From contig CAXBKQ010000003.1 in NCBI GenBank assembly GCA_963976435.1, forward strand, positions 130,679 to 194,678: DNA of 64,000 nt. Direction: 5' to 3'. The position numbers were made by a program, and so were the translations under genes. Numbering within the stretch: position 1 is the stretch's first letter; each line of letters begins with the position of its first letter. Origin of the DNA: CAKZNE01 sp963976435 (GTDB lineage Bacteria; Bacteroidota; Bacteroidia; Flavobacteriales; Schleiferiaceae). The notes beneath the pieces were generated by a model. The model searched no databases. It worked only from the letters and a program-made list of their open reading frames with translations, and was not told the DNA's origin. This document shows, piece by piece, positions 16,961 through 25,504 of this stretch.

Positions 16961-18574
16961 ATGAAATTATCGAACATACTGGTCGTACTACCCTTATTGG
17001 CCTTATTGAGTTGTAAACAAAAAGAAAAAGTTGATCTTCTGGTTTACAATGCAAACATCTATACCGTTGATTCGAATTTTAGTAAAATAGAAGCCATTGC
17101 CATACGGGATGGGAAAATTCTAGATACCGGAAATACCAATTATATCCTTGGAAAATATAAAACAGCACAGTCTATTGATGCAAATGGAAATTTTGTTTAC
17201 CCTGGACTAATAGATGCACATTGCCATTTTATGGGCTATGCCAAGAGTTTAAAATCTGTAAACCTTTTTGGAACCAAATCCTTTGAGGAGGTGATAAAAA
17301 GACTTGTGGACTTTCAGAATATTGAAAACTTGGATTTTATTAGGGGTAGAGGATGGGATCAAAACGATTGGAAAAATCAGGAATTTCCAAATAAATCTCA
17401 GCTAGATGAATTGTTTCCAAACATCCCTGTTGTACTAACTCGGGTAGATGGGCATGCCGTGCTAATAAATCAGGCAGCTATTGATTTTGCCGAATTAAAG
17501 GACAGCCTTATAAAGGGTGGGCTAATAGAGAAAAATGAAAATGGAGAATTAACCGGTATCCTCATCGATAATGCGGTGGATCTTGTGAAATTTCCTAAAA
17601 TGAAGAAGGAGGTATTAATAGAAAGTATAAATAAGGCCCAGAAAAATTGTTTCGCTTATGGTTTAACAAGCCTAGATGATGCTGGATTGGATAGAGAGTC
17701 CATAGAGCTTTTGGATAGCTTACAACAAGCCAACTTTTTGAAAATGAGGCTTTATATAATGGTCAGCGACAAGCCCGAACTTCAAGAATATTATCTCAAT
17801 AAAGGACCAATTAAAACTGAAAAGCTAAACGTAAGCAGTTTTAAATTTTATGCCGATGGCGCCCTTGGGTCCAGAGGAGCTTGTTTAAGTCACCCTTATT
17901 CCGATCAAATAAACTCCCATGGTTTTCTATTGAACAGCCTAGATCATTTTGATGCTTCTGCTCAAAAAATGGCAGAAAAAGGATGGCAAATGAATACACA
18001 TGCCATTGGAGATTCTGCTAATAGAGCCATGCTTGGCATTTATGGTAAATATGGAAAGGGCAAAAGATGGAGAATTGAACATGCTCAAGTACTCACAGAA
18101 AAAGATTTTGAACTTTTTAATAAATTTCAAGTTATCCCAAGTGTTCAACCAACGCATGCCACTTCGGATATGTACTGGGCTGATGAAAGATTAGGTGATC
18201 AAAGAATAAAAGATGCATACGCCTATAAAAGGCTATTAAAACAATATGGAAAAATAGCTTTAGGTACAGATTTTCCAGTAGAAGATATCTCCACCATAAA
18301 AACATTTTATGCAGCCACCATTAGGAAGGACTGGGAAGGTTATCCTACAGATGGATTTCAAGTTCAGGATGCTCTAAGTCGTGAGGAAGCTTTAAAAGGT
18401 ATGACCATTTGGGCGGCTTTTGCCAATTTTGAAGAGGAAGAAAAAGGAAGCCTCGAAAAAGGGAAGATGGCAGATTTTGTAATAATGAATAAGGACTGGA
18501 TAAATTGTTCGGCCGATGAAATACTAGACACAAAAATTTTACATACCTATATTGGAGGTGAAAAAGTGCACTAG
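16961..18574 (+). CDS. Amidohydrolase-family lipoprotein (YtcJ-like, amidohydro_3)
   Basis: A 537-residue metal-dependent hydrolase with a lipoprotein signal (ALLSC, Cys at residue 18), so exported and membrane anchored. Visible motifs: metal-binding DAHCHFMGYAK (~85), the FYADGALGSRGA segment (~300), HAIGDSANRAML (~345), RIEHAQVL and GTDFPVEDIS with the metal/catalytic Asp. YtcJ-type proteins of the amidohydro_3 group act on amides of unknown identity. The gene lies 91 nt before the acyl-CoA ligase gene on the same strand; substrate unknown. Confidence 0.88.
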   Translation: MKLSNILVVLPLLALLSCKQKEKVDLLVYNANIYTVDSNFSKIEAIAIRDGKILDTGNTNYILGKYKTAQSIDANGNFVYPGLIDAHCHFMGYAKSLKSVNLFGTKSFEEVIKRLVDFQNIENLDFIRGRGWDQNDWKNQEFPNKSQLDELFPNIPVVLTRVDGHAVLINQAAIDFAELKDSLIKGGLIEKNENGELTGILIDNAVDLVKFPKMKKEVLIESINKAQKNCFAYGLTSLDDAGLDRESIELLDSLQQANFLKMRLYIMVSDKPELQEYYLNKGPIKTEKLNVSSFKFYADGALGSRGACLSHPYSDQINSHGFLLNSLDHFDASAQKMAEKGWQMNTHAIGDSANRAMLGIYGKYGKGKRWRIEHAQVLTEKDFELFNKFQVIPSVQPTHATSDMYWADERLGDQRIKDAYAYKRLLKQYGKIALGTDFPVEDISTIKTFYAATIRKDWEGYPTDGFQVQDALSREEALKGMTIWAAFANFEEEEKGSLEKGKMADFVIMNKDWINCSADEILDTKILHTYIGGEKVH

Positions 18575-18664
18575 CTAGTGAATTAGGATCAAGAGTTTAA
18601 AACCAAAGCCATTTGGAACCGCTTGATTCGTATATTAGTAACCAGAATTTTTGATTTTTTTGAT

Positions 18665-20449
18665 ATGAGTGGTACACAGCCAACAAGGATATTCGATTTC
18701 CTTTATAACCAGCTAAACTCTAAGCCTCTAAACGATGCTTTAGTAAATAAAATAAATGGGGTTTGGACTCCTGTTTCTACCCAAGAATTTGTGGATAAAT
18801 CCAATTGCATCTCAAGAGGGCTATTAAGAATGGGTGTAAAACCACAAGAGAAAATTGCTTTAATTTCTTCTACCAATCGCTTTGAATGGAATATTTTGGA
18901 TATAGGAACCCTTCAAATTGGTGCTGTTAATGTACCTGTATATCCAACAATTTCCAGCGAGGATTACAAATACATCTTTAATGATGCTGGCGTTACCTAC
19001 TGCTTTCTTTCGGATAGGGAATTGTACGATAAAGTAGCCAAAATAAAAGCCGATGTACCCAGCCTTAAGGAGATCTATATTTTTGATGAGGAAGAAGGTA
19101 TAAAAAGCTGGAAGGAGGTGCTTAAATTAGGTGAGGATGATGGAAATCAAAATGAATTGGACGCCGCAAAAGCCAAGGTGAAAAATGAAGAGCTAGCCAC
19201 CTTGATTTATACTTCTGGTACCACTGGAAAACCAAAAGGGGTAATGCTATCTCACAATAACCTACTTAGCAATGTTCTCGATAGTGCCAACCGAATGCCT
19301 AAGTTTAACAATGCAAAGGCCTTAAGTTTTTTACCGGTTTGCCATGTATTTGAAAGAATGCTAACCTACCTGTACATACAAAACAATATCCCAATATATT
19401 TTGCCGAAGGAATAGATAAAATTGGAGATAATATCCGAGAAGTAAAACCTGAAATTTTTAGCCTCGTACCGCGATTGTTGGAAAAGGTTTATGATAAAAT
19501 TATCGCCAAGGGCGCAGAATTAACAGGAATCAAGAGGAGTTTATTCTTTTGGGCGGCAGAGATGGCCGAAGATTATGAATTGGAAGGTAATTCGGTATTT
19601 TACAATTTTAAATTAGGGATCGCCAGAAAACTTATATTTTCTAAATGGCAAGAAGCCTTAGGAGGAAATGTTCAAGTTATGGTTTCAGGTGGTGCCGCAT
19701 TAAACCCCAAATTATTGCGAATTTTTTCCGCCGCAGGTTTTAATATTCAAGAGGGATATGGTTTAACCGAAACCTCACCTGTAATTGCGGTGAATGGTGA
19801 ATTTGCAGATAAAAAGAAAATTGGAACCGTAGGCTGGCCTATCGACAATGTAGAGGTGAAAATTGCTGATGATGGTGAGGTTTTATGCAAAGGGCCAAAT
19901 GTGATGATGGGATATTATAATCAACCCGAAAAAACCTCTGAGGTTATTGATAAGGATGGTTTCTTTCACACCGGTGATATAGGAACTTTTGTTGATGGTA
20001 AATTCTTGAAAATCACCGACAGGAAAAAAGAAATGTTCAAAAACTCCGCAGGGAAATATGTAGCCCCTCAACCCTTGGAAAATAAGCTGAAAGAATCCAG
20101 ATTCATTGAACAAGTAATGGTAATTGGTGAAGGAGAAAAACTGACAGCCGCTCTAGTACAACCTGATTTTGATTTTCTCAAGTCTTGGTGCGAAAGGAAA
20201 GGCCTAAAACATGCTAGTCAGGAAGAAATGGCTAATGACCCGAAAGTCAAAGATCGAATAATGGAGGATATTATTGAAATTAATAAGAACTTTGGAAAAT
20301 GGGAGCAGATCAAAATAATTGAGATTTGTCCCGATGCATGGAGTGTAGATGCTGGACATCTAACCCCAAAATTAAGTTTGAAAAGACGCAATATTTTGAA
20401 ACTCTATCCCGACTGTTATCAACGAATTTATGGCCATACCAAAGATTAA
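18665..20449 (+). CDS. fadD: Long-chain fatty acid-CoA ligase
   Basis: An ANL-superfamily enzyme of about 594 residues from the ATG at 18665 (MSGTQPTRIFDFLYNQ); an upstream TTG at 18623 is not supported. The ATP/AMP-binding motif YTSGTTGKPKGVMLSHNN (~180), the GYGLTETSPV motif (~365), the hinge FHTGDIGTFVDGKFLKITDRKKEMFKNSAGKYVAPQ and a C-terminal region shortened as in the FACL-like long-chain group are all present. It activates fatty acids with ATP and CoA at the inner membrane, feeding the beta-oxidation genes 0.8 kb downstream. Symbol assigned by function. Confidence 0.88.
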   Translation: MSGTQPTRIFDFLYNQLNSKPLNDALVNKINGVWTPVSTQEFVDKSNCISRGLLRMGVKPQEKIALISSTNRFEWNILDIGTLQIGAVNVPVYPTISSEDYKYIFNDAGVTYCFLSDRELYDKVAKIKADVPSLKEIYIFDEEEGIKSWKEVLKLGEDDGNQNELDAAKAKVKNEELATLIYTSGTTGKPKGVMLSHNNLLSNVLDSANRMPKFNNAKALSFLPVCHVFERMLTYLYIQNNIPIYFAEGIDKIGDNIREVKPEIFSLVPRLLEKVYDKIIAKGAELTGIKRSLFFWAAEMAEDYELEGNSVFYNFKLGIARKLIFSKWQEALGGNVQVMVSGGAALNPKLLRIFSAAGFNIQEGYGLTETSPVIAVNGEFADKKKIGTVGWPIDNVEVKIADDGEVLCKGPNVMMGYYNQPEKTSEVIDKDGFFHTGDIGTFVDGKFLKITDRKKEMFKNSAGKYVAPQPLENKLKESRFIEQVMVIGEGEKLTAALVQPDFDFLKSWCERKGLKHASQEEMANDPKVKDRIMEDIIEINKNFGKWEQIKIIEICPDAWSVDAGHLTPKLSLKRRNILKLYPDCYQRIYGHTKD

Positions 20450-20456
20450 TGTCTTT

Positions 20457-21230
20457 ATGATAAAAAAAATTAGCACCCTTTTAAGTTTTGCAGTACTACT
20501 AGGTACAATGGTAGGATGTGGAAGCTCAAAAAAGGAAATGGGTTTTAAAATTTCAACTCTAGAATCTCAAGTTGGCCAATTGAAATCTCAAACGCAGGAG
20601 GCACGTAGGGAAACGAAAAAAGTAAGGGAAGAAATTCGAAAAATTAAAGAAAACCGAGAAATCGATAAAGAGCTTTATTGCGACAGTGTAATAGAGGCCA
20701 ACGAAGATTTAAATCAGGAGATTTTGGTGTTGAAGAATAGACTTTACGATAAAAGTTTAGCCAATGGTCTTGACTCCATTCATCCTAGTCTTAAAAAGTC
20801 CTACCACAGCGAACATATTCCGGAAAAAAGAAAGCAAATGATGGAGCAGTTTAACTCACATTACCTTAGCATGTGCGTTAGGATGAAAGCTTCCTATAGA
20901 CTGTTTTCTGAGCAAATTATTATTGAATATGAGCTCAACCCAATCAGTAAAACCTTTGAAGGTTATATCCGCCATCAATATATTCCAGATATGGGTGCTG
21001 ATGAATATGGCTTTCAGAGAATGAAAGGTTTTTATAGCTATACGGATAAGGGAACCCTTAGACTTCAATTCAGTACTTTGGATGGAAAGGCAGTGGATAT
21101 AATCTTATTGCATAATCCTAAAAATGAGATTTACAATGCGATTGAAGGGAATGAGGATGATCTAGAAAAAATCAATACCAAGGTTGTAGGATTGGATCAA
21201 TTCTATTTTGCGAAATGTCCTACTAAATAG
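20457..21230 (+). CDS. Coiled-coil lipoprotein of unknown function
   Basis: From ATG at 20457, a 257-residue protein with a lipoprotein signal (TMVGC, Cys at residue ~21). It is followed by a Gln/Lys/Glu-rich coiled coil (residues ~30-85, heptads ESQVGQLKSQTQEARRET), then an apparently globular C-terminal domain with no motif that I recognise. The start overlaps the fadD end by a few codons in another frame (fadD stops at 20449), spacing 7 nt, so it may be in the same transcript. Function unknown. Confidence 0.75.
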   Translation: MIKKISTLLSFAVLLGTMVGCGSSKKEMGFKISTLESQVGQLKSQTQEARRETKKVREEIRKIKENREIDKELYCDSVIEANEDLNQEILVLKNRLYDKSLANGLDSIHPSLKKSYHSEHIPEKRKQMMEQFNSHYLSMCVRMKASYRLFSEQIIIEYELNPISKTFEGYIRHQYIPDMGADEYGFQRMKGFYSYTDKGTLRLQFSTLDGKAVDIILLHNPKNEIYNAIEGNEDDLEKINTKVVGLDQFYFAKCPTK

Positions 21231-21232
21231 TG

Positions 21233-21246
21233 TTATGCACGCATAA
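21233..21246. promoter_or_regulatory. Candidate operator of the marR-fadN-fadA operon
   Basis: TTATGC-AC-GCATAA is a perfect 6-bp inverted repeat with a 2-nt centre. Its 12-nt core is the exact reverse complement of the core of the site upstream of fadE (25437-25450). It overlaps the expected -33 region, 12 nt upstream of the -7-like element TATATTTG, where MarR-type repressors usually bind. Confidence 0.7.
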
Positions 21247-21257
21247 TATTTTTTTTC

Positions 21258-21265
21258 TATATTTG
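21258..21265 (+). promoter_or_regulatory. Candidate -7 promoter element of marR operon (TATATTTG)
   Basis: TATATTTG is a perfect match to the Bacteroidota TAnnTTTG element, 23 nt before the TTG start of marR. The operator candidate lies immediately upstream. Confidence 0.6.
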
Positions 21266-21287
21266 GTCTACTTCAAAAAGGTAAAAT

Positions 21288-21734
21288 TTGAAACCAGAAC
21301 AGACCGTCGACTTCCACATTAAGAAAACTTGGCAGAACATTGCCAAGATGTATAATGAAAAGGCATCAAATTATGGAGCAACCATGGCCACAGGTTATGT
21401 GCTCCTAAATGTTGATTTAGAGAAGGGAACTCCTTCTACTTCTCTCGGCCCAAAAATGGGCATGGAGGCCACTAGCCTCTCTCGCATACTTAAAAGTATG
21501 GAGGAGAAAGATCTAATTTTTAGGCAAAGGAACCCTAAAGATGGCCGAGGAGTTTTAATCTTTTTAACTGCCTTTGGTAAAGAAAAGCGAGAAGATGCTA
21601 AAAAGGCCGTCATCGAGTTTAATCAAGAAGTTTTCAATAAAGTTGAAAGTCATAAAATGGATTCCTTTTTTGAAGTGATGGAAATCATAAATGAACTTGT
21701 TGCCGAACAAAAAAATTATCAAGAAAATACATGA
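21288..21734 (+). CDS. MarR-family transcriptional regulator, probable fatty-acid regulon repressor
   Basis: A 148-residue winged-helix protein: helix-turn-helix and wing are visible as GPKMGMEATSLSRILKSMEEKDLIFRQRNPKDGRGVLIFLTAFGKE, the core MarR signature. The start is a TTG (21288) preceded by a TATATTTG promoter element; the next Met (MYNEK) would cut a helix of the dimer domain. It overlaps fadN by 4 nt (ATGA). Since a palindrome of the right size occurs in its own promoter and again upstream of fadE, it likely represses beta-oxidation and is released by an acyl-CoA ligand. The ligand is inferred, not shown. Confidence 0.88.
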   Translation: MKPEQTVDFHIKKTWQNIAKMYNEKASNYGATMATGYVLLNVDLEKGTPSTSLGPKMGMEATSLSRILKSMEEKDLIFRQRNPKDGRGVLIFLTAFGKEKREDAKKAVIEFNQEVFNKVESHKMDSFFEVMEIINELVAEQKNYQENT

Positions 21735-24136
21735 AACGTACAATTAGAAAAGTTGCAGTCTTAGGCTCAGGAATAATGGGCTCAAGAATCGCCTGTCATT
21801 TTGCAAATATTGGAGTTGAAGTTTTATTATTGGACATAAGCCCAAAGGAGCTCAACGCCAGAGAAGAGAAGTCAGGCCTGAGTTTAGAGGATAAGAGAGT
21901 GAAAAACAGATTGGTAAATGAAGCCCTTCAGTCAGCCTTAAAAAGCAGTCCATCTCCTATTTATAGTAAGTCTTATGCCTCCAGAATAAAAACAGGAAAC
22001 TTTGATGATGACCTTGAAAAGGTCTCCAAGGTGGATTGGATTATTGAGGTGGTCGTAGAGAGGCTGGATATAAAACAACAGGTATTCGAAAATGTTGAAA
22101 AATACAGGAGCCCGGGTAGTATTATTTCCTCCAATACTTCAGGAATTCCTATTCATTTGATGTTGGAAGGAAGAAGTGAGGATTTTCAAAAGCATTTTTC
22201 TGGAACCCACTTTTTTAATCCTCCAAGATATTTAGAGTTACTAGAGATTATTCCAAGTCCGAAAACAGATCCAGAACTAGTTGATTTTTTAATGGATTAT
22301 GGGAAAAATAAGCTTGGAAAAACAACAGTACTTTGTAAGGATACCCCAGCATTTATAGCTAATAGGGTAGGAGTTTTTGGAATTATGGATTTATTTAATT
22401 CTGTACAAAAACTAGGATTATCGGTTGAAGATGTTGATAAATTAACTGGACCAGTAATAGGTAGACCAAAGTCTGCCACCTTTAGAACAGCGGATGTTGT
22501 TGGTTTAGATACTCTAATTCATGTGGCCAATGGAGTTCATAAAGCTGTGCCAAATGATGAGGAAAATCAAACATTTGAACTTCCGGATTTCCTAGTCAAA
22601 ATGCAGGAAAATAATTGGTTGGGATCTAAAACTGGTCAGGGCTTTTATAAAAAGGTGAAAAATGAGCAAGGCCGATCCGAAATATTATCCTTGGATTTGG
22701 ATAGTATGGAATATAAGCCTCAGAAAAAATCAAAGTTTCCGAGTTTAGAATTGACTAAAACCATCGATAAGGTAGAAGATAGGTTTAAGGTTTTAGTAAG
22801 TGGAAAAGACAAAGCAGCTGAGTTTTATAGAATGTCATTTGCCCATGTATTTGCTTATGTTTCCAATAGAATTCCGGAGATATCCGAGGAGTTATATAGC
22901 ATCGATGCAGGACTAAGAGCAGGTTTTGGTTGGAAACATGGCCCCTTTGAGATTTGGGATGCCATTGGAATGAAAAAAGGCCTAGAAATAATTGAAGCCG
23001 AAGGTAAAAAAACGGCGGATTGGGTTTTGGAAATGAAGGAAAATGGAGCCGAAAGTTTTTATAAAATAGAAAATGGAAGGAAACAGTTTTATTCCATTCC
23101 GGATAAAAAGTATATAGAAATCCCAGGTCAGATTAAGACCATTATTTTAGACCATATTCGAAATACAAATACCATTTGGTCTAATAATGAATGTTCGGTT
23201 TTAGATTTAGGTGATGGTATAGTTAATATCGAATTTCACTCAAAAATGAATACCCTAGGGTCCGGTGTTTTGGCAGGAATTAATAAAGGTATTGAAATTG
23301 CCGAGAAGGATTTTCGAGGGGTAGTTGTATCCAACCAAGGTGATAATTTTACGGTAGGAGCAAATTTGGCAATGATTTTTATGATGGCCATTGAACAAGA
23401 ATATGATGAGCTGAATTTTGCTATTAAATATTTTCAGGATAGCATGATGAAATTGAGATACTCCTCTGTTCCAACGGTTGTTGCTCCTTTTGCCATGACT
23501 TTAGGTGGTGGCTGTGAGGCTTCCTTACATGCAGATGCTGTTCAAGCATATGCGGAAACCTATGTGGGATTGGTGGAATTTGGAGTAGGTTTAATTCCAG
23601 GCGGTGGTGGTACTAAGGAACTCACCAAAAGGGCTAGCGAAAGATATTTAAAAGATGATGTAGAGTTAAATGCATATCGAGAAAATTTATTGAAAATTGC
23701 CCAAGCTCAGGTTTCTACTTCTGCAGTTGAAGCTTTTGAAAATGGAATTTTTATCGAAGGTAGGGATGGAATTAGCATGAATAAACAAAGGCTTATTAGC
23801 GATGCCAAAGAAAGAGTTTTGGCCCTCGCAGATATTGGTTATCAAATGCCTGTTCGAGAGAGAGATATCAAAGTTCTTGGAAAGCAAGCTTTAGGGGTAT
23901 TCCAAATTGGCGCTCATCAAATGCTAGAAGGAGGATATATTAGTGAGTATGAAAAAATGATGGTTAGCAAACTGGGATATGTAATGGCCGGTGGTGATTT
24001 AAGTGAACCAACATTCGTTTCAGAACAATATTTATTGGATTTAGAAAGGGAGGTTTTCCTAAGTCTTTGTGGTGAAAAGAAAACTTTAGAAAGAATCCAA
24101 CACATGTTGAAAACCGGAAAACCACTAAGAAACTAA
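21731..24136 (+). CDS. fadN: 3-hydroxyacyl-CoA dehydrogenase / enoyl-CoA hydratase (FadN type)
   Basis: An 801-residue bifunctional beta-oxidation protein. The N-terminus carries the NAD-binding motif GSGIMGSRIACHFANIGV (residues ~12-30) of 3-hydroxyacyl-CoA dehydrogenase, with SSNTSGIPI and HFFNPPRYLELLEI typical of the same domain. The C-terminal half (from ~residue 495) is a crotonase fold with FRGVVVSNQGDNFTVGANLAM and FAMTLGGGCE. The order dehydrogenase-hydratase is opposite to E. coli FadB and matches Bacillus FadN. It converts enoyl-CoA to 3-ketoacyl-CoA. It overlaps marR by 4 nt and precedes fadA by 55 nt. Confidence 0.93.
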   Translation: MKRTIRKVAVLGSGIMGSRIACHFANIGVEVLLLDISPKELNAREEKSGLSLEDKRVKNRLVNEALQSALKSSPSPIYSKSYASRIKTGNFDDDLEKVSKVDWIIEVVVERLDIKQQVFENVEKYRSPGSIISSNTSGIPIHLMLEGRSEDFQKHFSGTHFFNPPRYLELLEIIPSPKTDPELVDFLMDYGKNKLGKTTVLCKDTPAFIANRVGVFGIMDLFNSVQKLGLSVEDVDKLTGPVIGRPKSATFRTADVVGLDTLIHVANGVHKAVPNDEENQTFELPDFLVKMQENNWLGSKTGQGFYKKVKNEQGRSEILSLDLDSMEYKPQKKSKFPSLELTKTIDKVEDRFKVLVSGKDKAAEFYRMSFAHVFAYVSNRIPEISEELYSIDAGLRAGFGWKHGPFEIWDAIGMKKGLEIIEAEGKKTADWVLEMKENGAESFYKIENGRKQFYSIPDKKYIEIPGQIKTIILDHIRNTNTIWSNNECSVLDLGDGIVNIEFHSKMNTLGSGVLAGINKGIEIAEKDFRGVVVSNQGDNFTVGANLAMIFMMAIEQEYDELNFAIKYFQDSMMKLRYSSVPTVVAPFAMTLGGGCEASLHADAVQAYAETYVGLVEFGVGLIPGGGGTKELTKRASERYLKDDVELNAYRENLLKIAQAQVSTSAVEAFENGIFIEGRDGISMNKQRLISDAKERVLALADIGYQMPVRERDIKVLGKQALGVFQIGAHQMLEGGYISEYEKMMVSKLGYVMAGGDLSEPTFVSEQYLLDLEREVFLSLCGEKKTLERIQHMLKTGKPLRN

Positions 24137-24191
24137 GGTTTTTGTGGAATTGAAATTAAGCTTATAAAGGTTTGAAAAAAAAGAATTAGAA

Positions 24192-25370
24192 ATGAAAGAA
24201 GCATATATAGTAGCCGCAAAAAGAACAGCAGTCGGAAAATCCTCAAAGGGCGTTTTTAGATTTACTCGTCCAGATGATTTGGCAGCGCAGGTAATTCAAA
24301 AGTTAATGGCGGATATGCCAGAATTAGATAAAGATCGCATAGATGATGTTATCGTTGGAAATGCAATGCCCGAAGCCGAACAGGGATTAAATGTAGGAAG
24401 ATTGATTTCTCTTATGGGCTTAAATACCGACAAGGTTCCTGGAGTTACCGTAAACAGATATTGCTCCTCTGGTATTGAAAGTATTGCCATTGCCAGTGCT
24501 AAAATTAGATCTGGAATGGCAGATTGTATTATCGCTGGAGGTACAGAAAGTATGAGTTATATCCCCATGGGAGGATATAAGGTTACGCCAAATTATAACA
24601 CTTCTCTAAGCCATCCAGATTGGTATAATAATATGGGACTTACTGCCGAGGCTGTTGCGGAGAAATATAAAGTTTCTAGAGAAGATCAGGATGCCTTTTC
24701 ACTTAGATCCCATGAAAGAGCATTAAAGGCTATTGAGGAAGGAAAATTTAAAGAGGAAATTATCCCTATTGAAATTGAAGAAACCTTTTTAGATCATAAT
24801 GAGAAAAAACAGAAAAGAAATTTTACAGTTGATACAGACGAAGGCCCACGAAAAGGTTCTAATATTGACGCCTTAGCAAAATTACGTCCCGTATTTGCTG
24901 CAAAGGGTTCTGTAACAGCTGGAAATTCCTCCCAAACTTCAGATGGAGCAGCTTTTGCCATCATAATGAGTGAGGATATGGTTAATGAATTAGGACTTAA
25001 ACCCATCGCAAGACTAGTTTCCTATGCTGTTGCTGGGGTTCATCCTAGAATAATGGGTATTGGTCCTGTTGAAGCTATTCCAAAAGCATTGAAGCAGGCC
25101 TCTATGAAACTTGAGGATATTGATATAATTGAATTAAATGAAGCTTTTGCATCTCAATCTTTGGCCGTGGCTCGTGAATTAGATATCAATCAGGATATTT
25201 TAAATGTGAATGGAGGGGCAATTGCCTTAGGACATCCCCTAGGATGTACGGGCGCTAAACTTACGGTTCAAGCGCTTCACGAATTAAAAAGACGAAACAA
25301 GAAATTTGGAATGGTTACTATGTGTGTAGGTACTGGACAGGGAGCGGCTGGTATTTATGAAATGATGTAA
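24192..25370 (+). CDS. fadA: Acetyl-CoA acyltransferase (3-ketoacyl-CoA thiolase)
   Basis: A 392-residue thiolase that splits 3-ketoacyl-CoA to acetyl-CoA and shortened acyl-CoA, the last step of each beta-oxidation round. The nucleophile Cys is in VNRYCSSGIESIAIA (residue ~92), the second active-site segment is NGGAIALGHPLGCTGAK (~345), and the C-terminal CVGTGQGAAGIYE carries the third catalytic Cys. Usual length. It is the third gene of the marR-fadN-fadA operon and is followed by a hairpin with a T-run. Confidence 0.96.
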   Translation: MKEAYIVAAKRTAVGKSSKGVFRFTRPDDLAAQVIQKLMADMPELDKDRIDDVIVGNAMPEAEQGLNVGRLISLMGLNTDKVPGVTVNRYCSSGIESIAIASAKIRSGMADCIIAGGTESMSYIPMGGYKVTPNYNTSLSHPDWYNNMGLTAEAVAEKYKVSREDQDAFSLRSHERALKAIEEGKFKEEIIPIEIEETFLDHNEKKQKRNFTVDTDEGPRKGSNIDALAKLRPVFAAKGSVTAGNSSQTSDGAAFAIIMSEDMVNELGLKPIARLVSYAVAGVHPRIMGIGPVEAIPKALKQASMKLEDIDIIELNEAFASQSLAVARELDINQDILNVNGGAIALGHPLGCTGAKLTVQALHELKRRNKKFGMVTMCVGTGQGAAGIYEMM

Positions 25371-25389
25371 ACTATTACCACTAAATGAT

Positions 25390-25414
25390 AAAAGCGGCTT
25401 AGGCTGCTTTTTTT
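25390..25414 (+). terminator. Terminator after fadA
   Basis: AAAGCGGC-TTAG-GCTGCTTT with one G-T pair, followed by a T-run. It separates fadA from fadE, which then has its own operator and promoter. Confidence 0.75.
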
Positions 25415-25436
25415 TCGCTAATTTTTTTTCAATTTA

Positions 25437-25450
25437 CTATGCGTGCATAG
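25437..25450. promoter_or_regulatory. Candidate MarR operator upstream of fadE
   Basis: CTATGC-GT-GCATAG, a perfect 6-bp inverted repeat. Its 12-nt core is the exact reverse complement of that at 21233-21246, and its distance to the -7-like sequence TAAATTG (25461) is close to the distance in the marR promoter (about 18 nt centre to start). This supports co-regulation of fadE with the marR-fadNA operon. Confidence 0.7.
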
Positions 25451-25504
25451 TTTTATTTAGTAAATTGCTTCATCAATAAAAAGATTTCTAAAACAATTAA
25501 CAGA

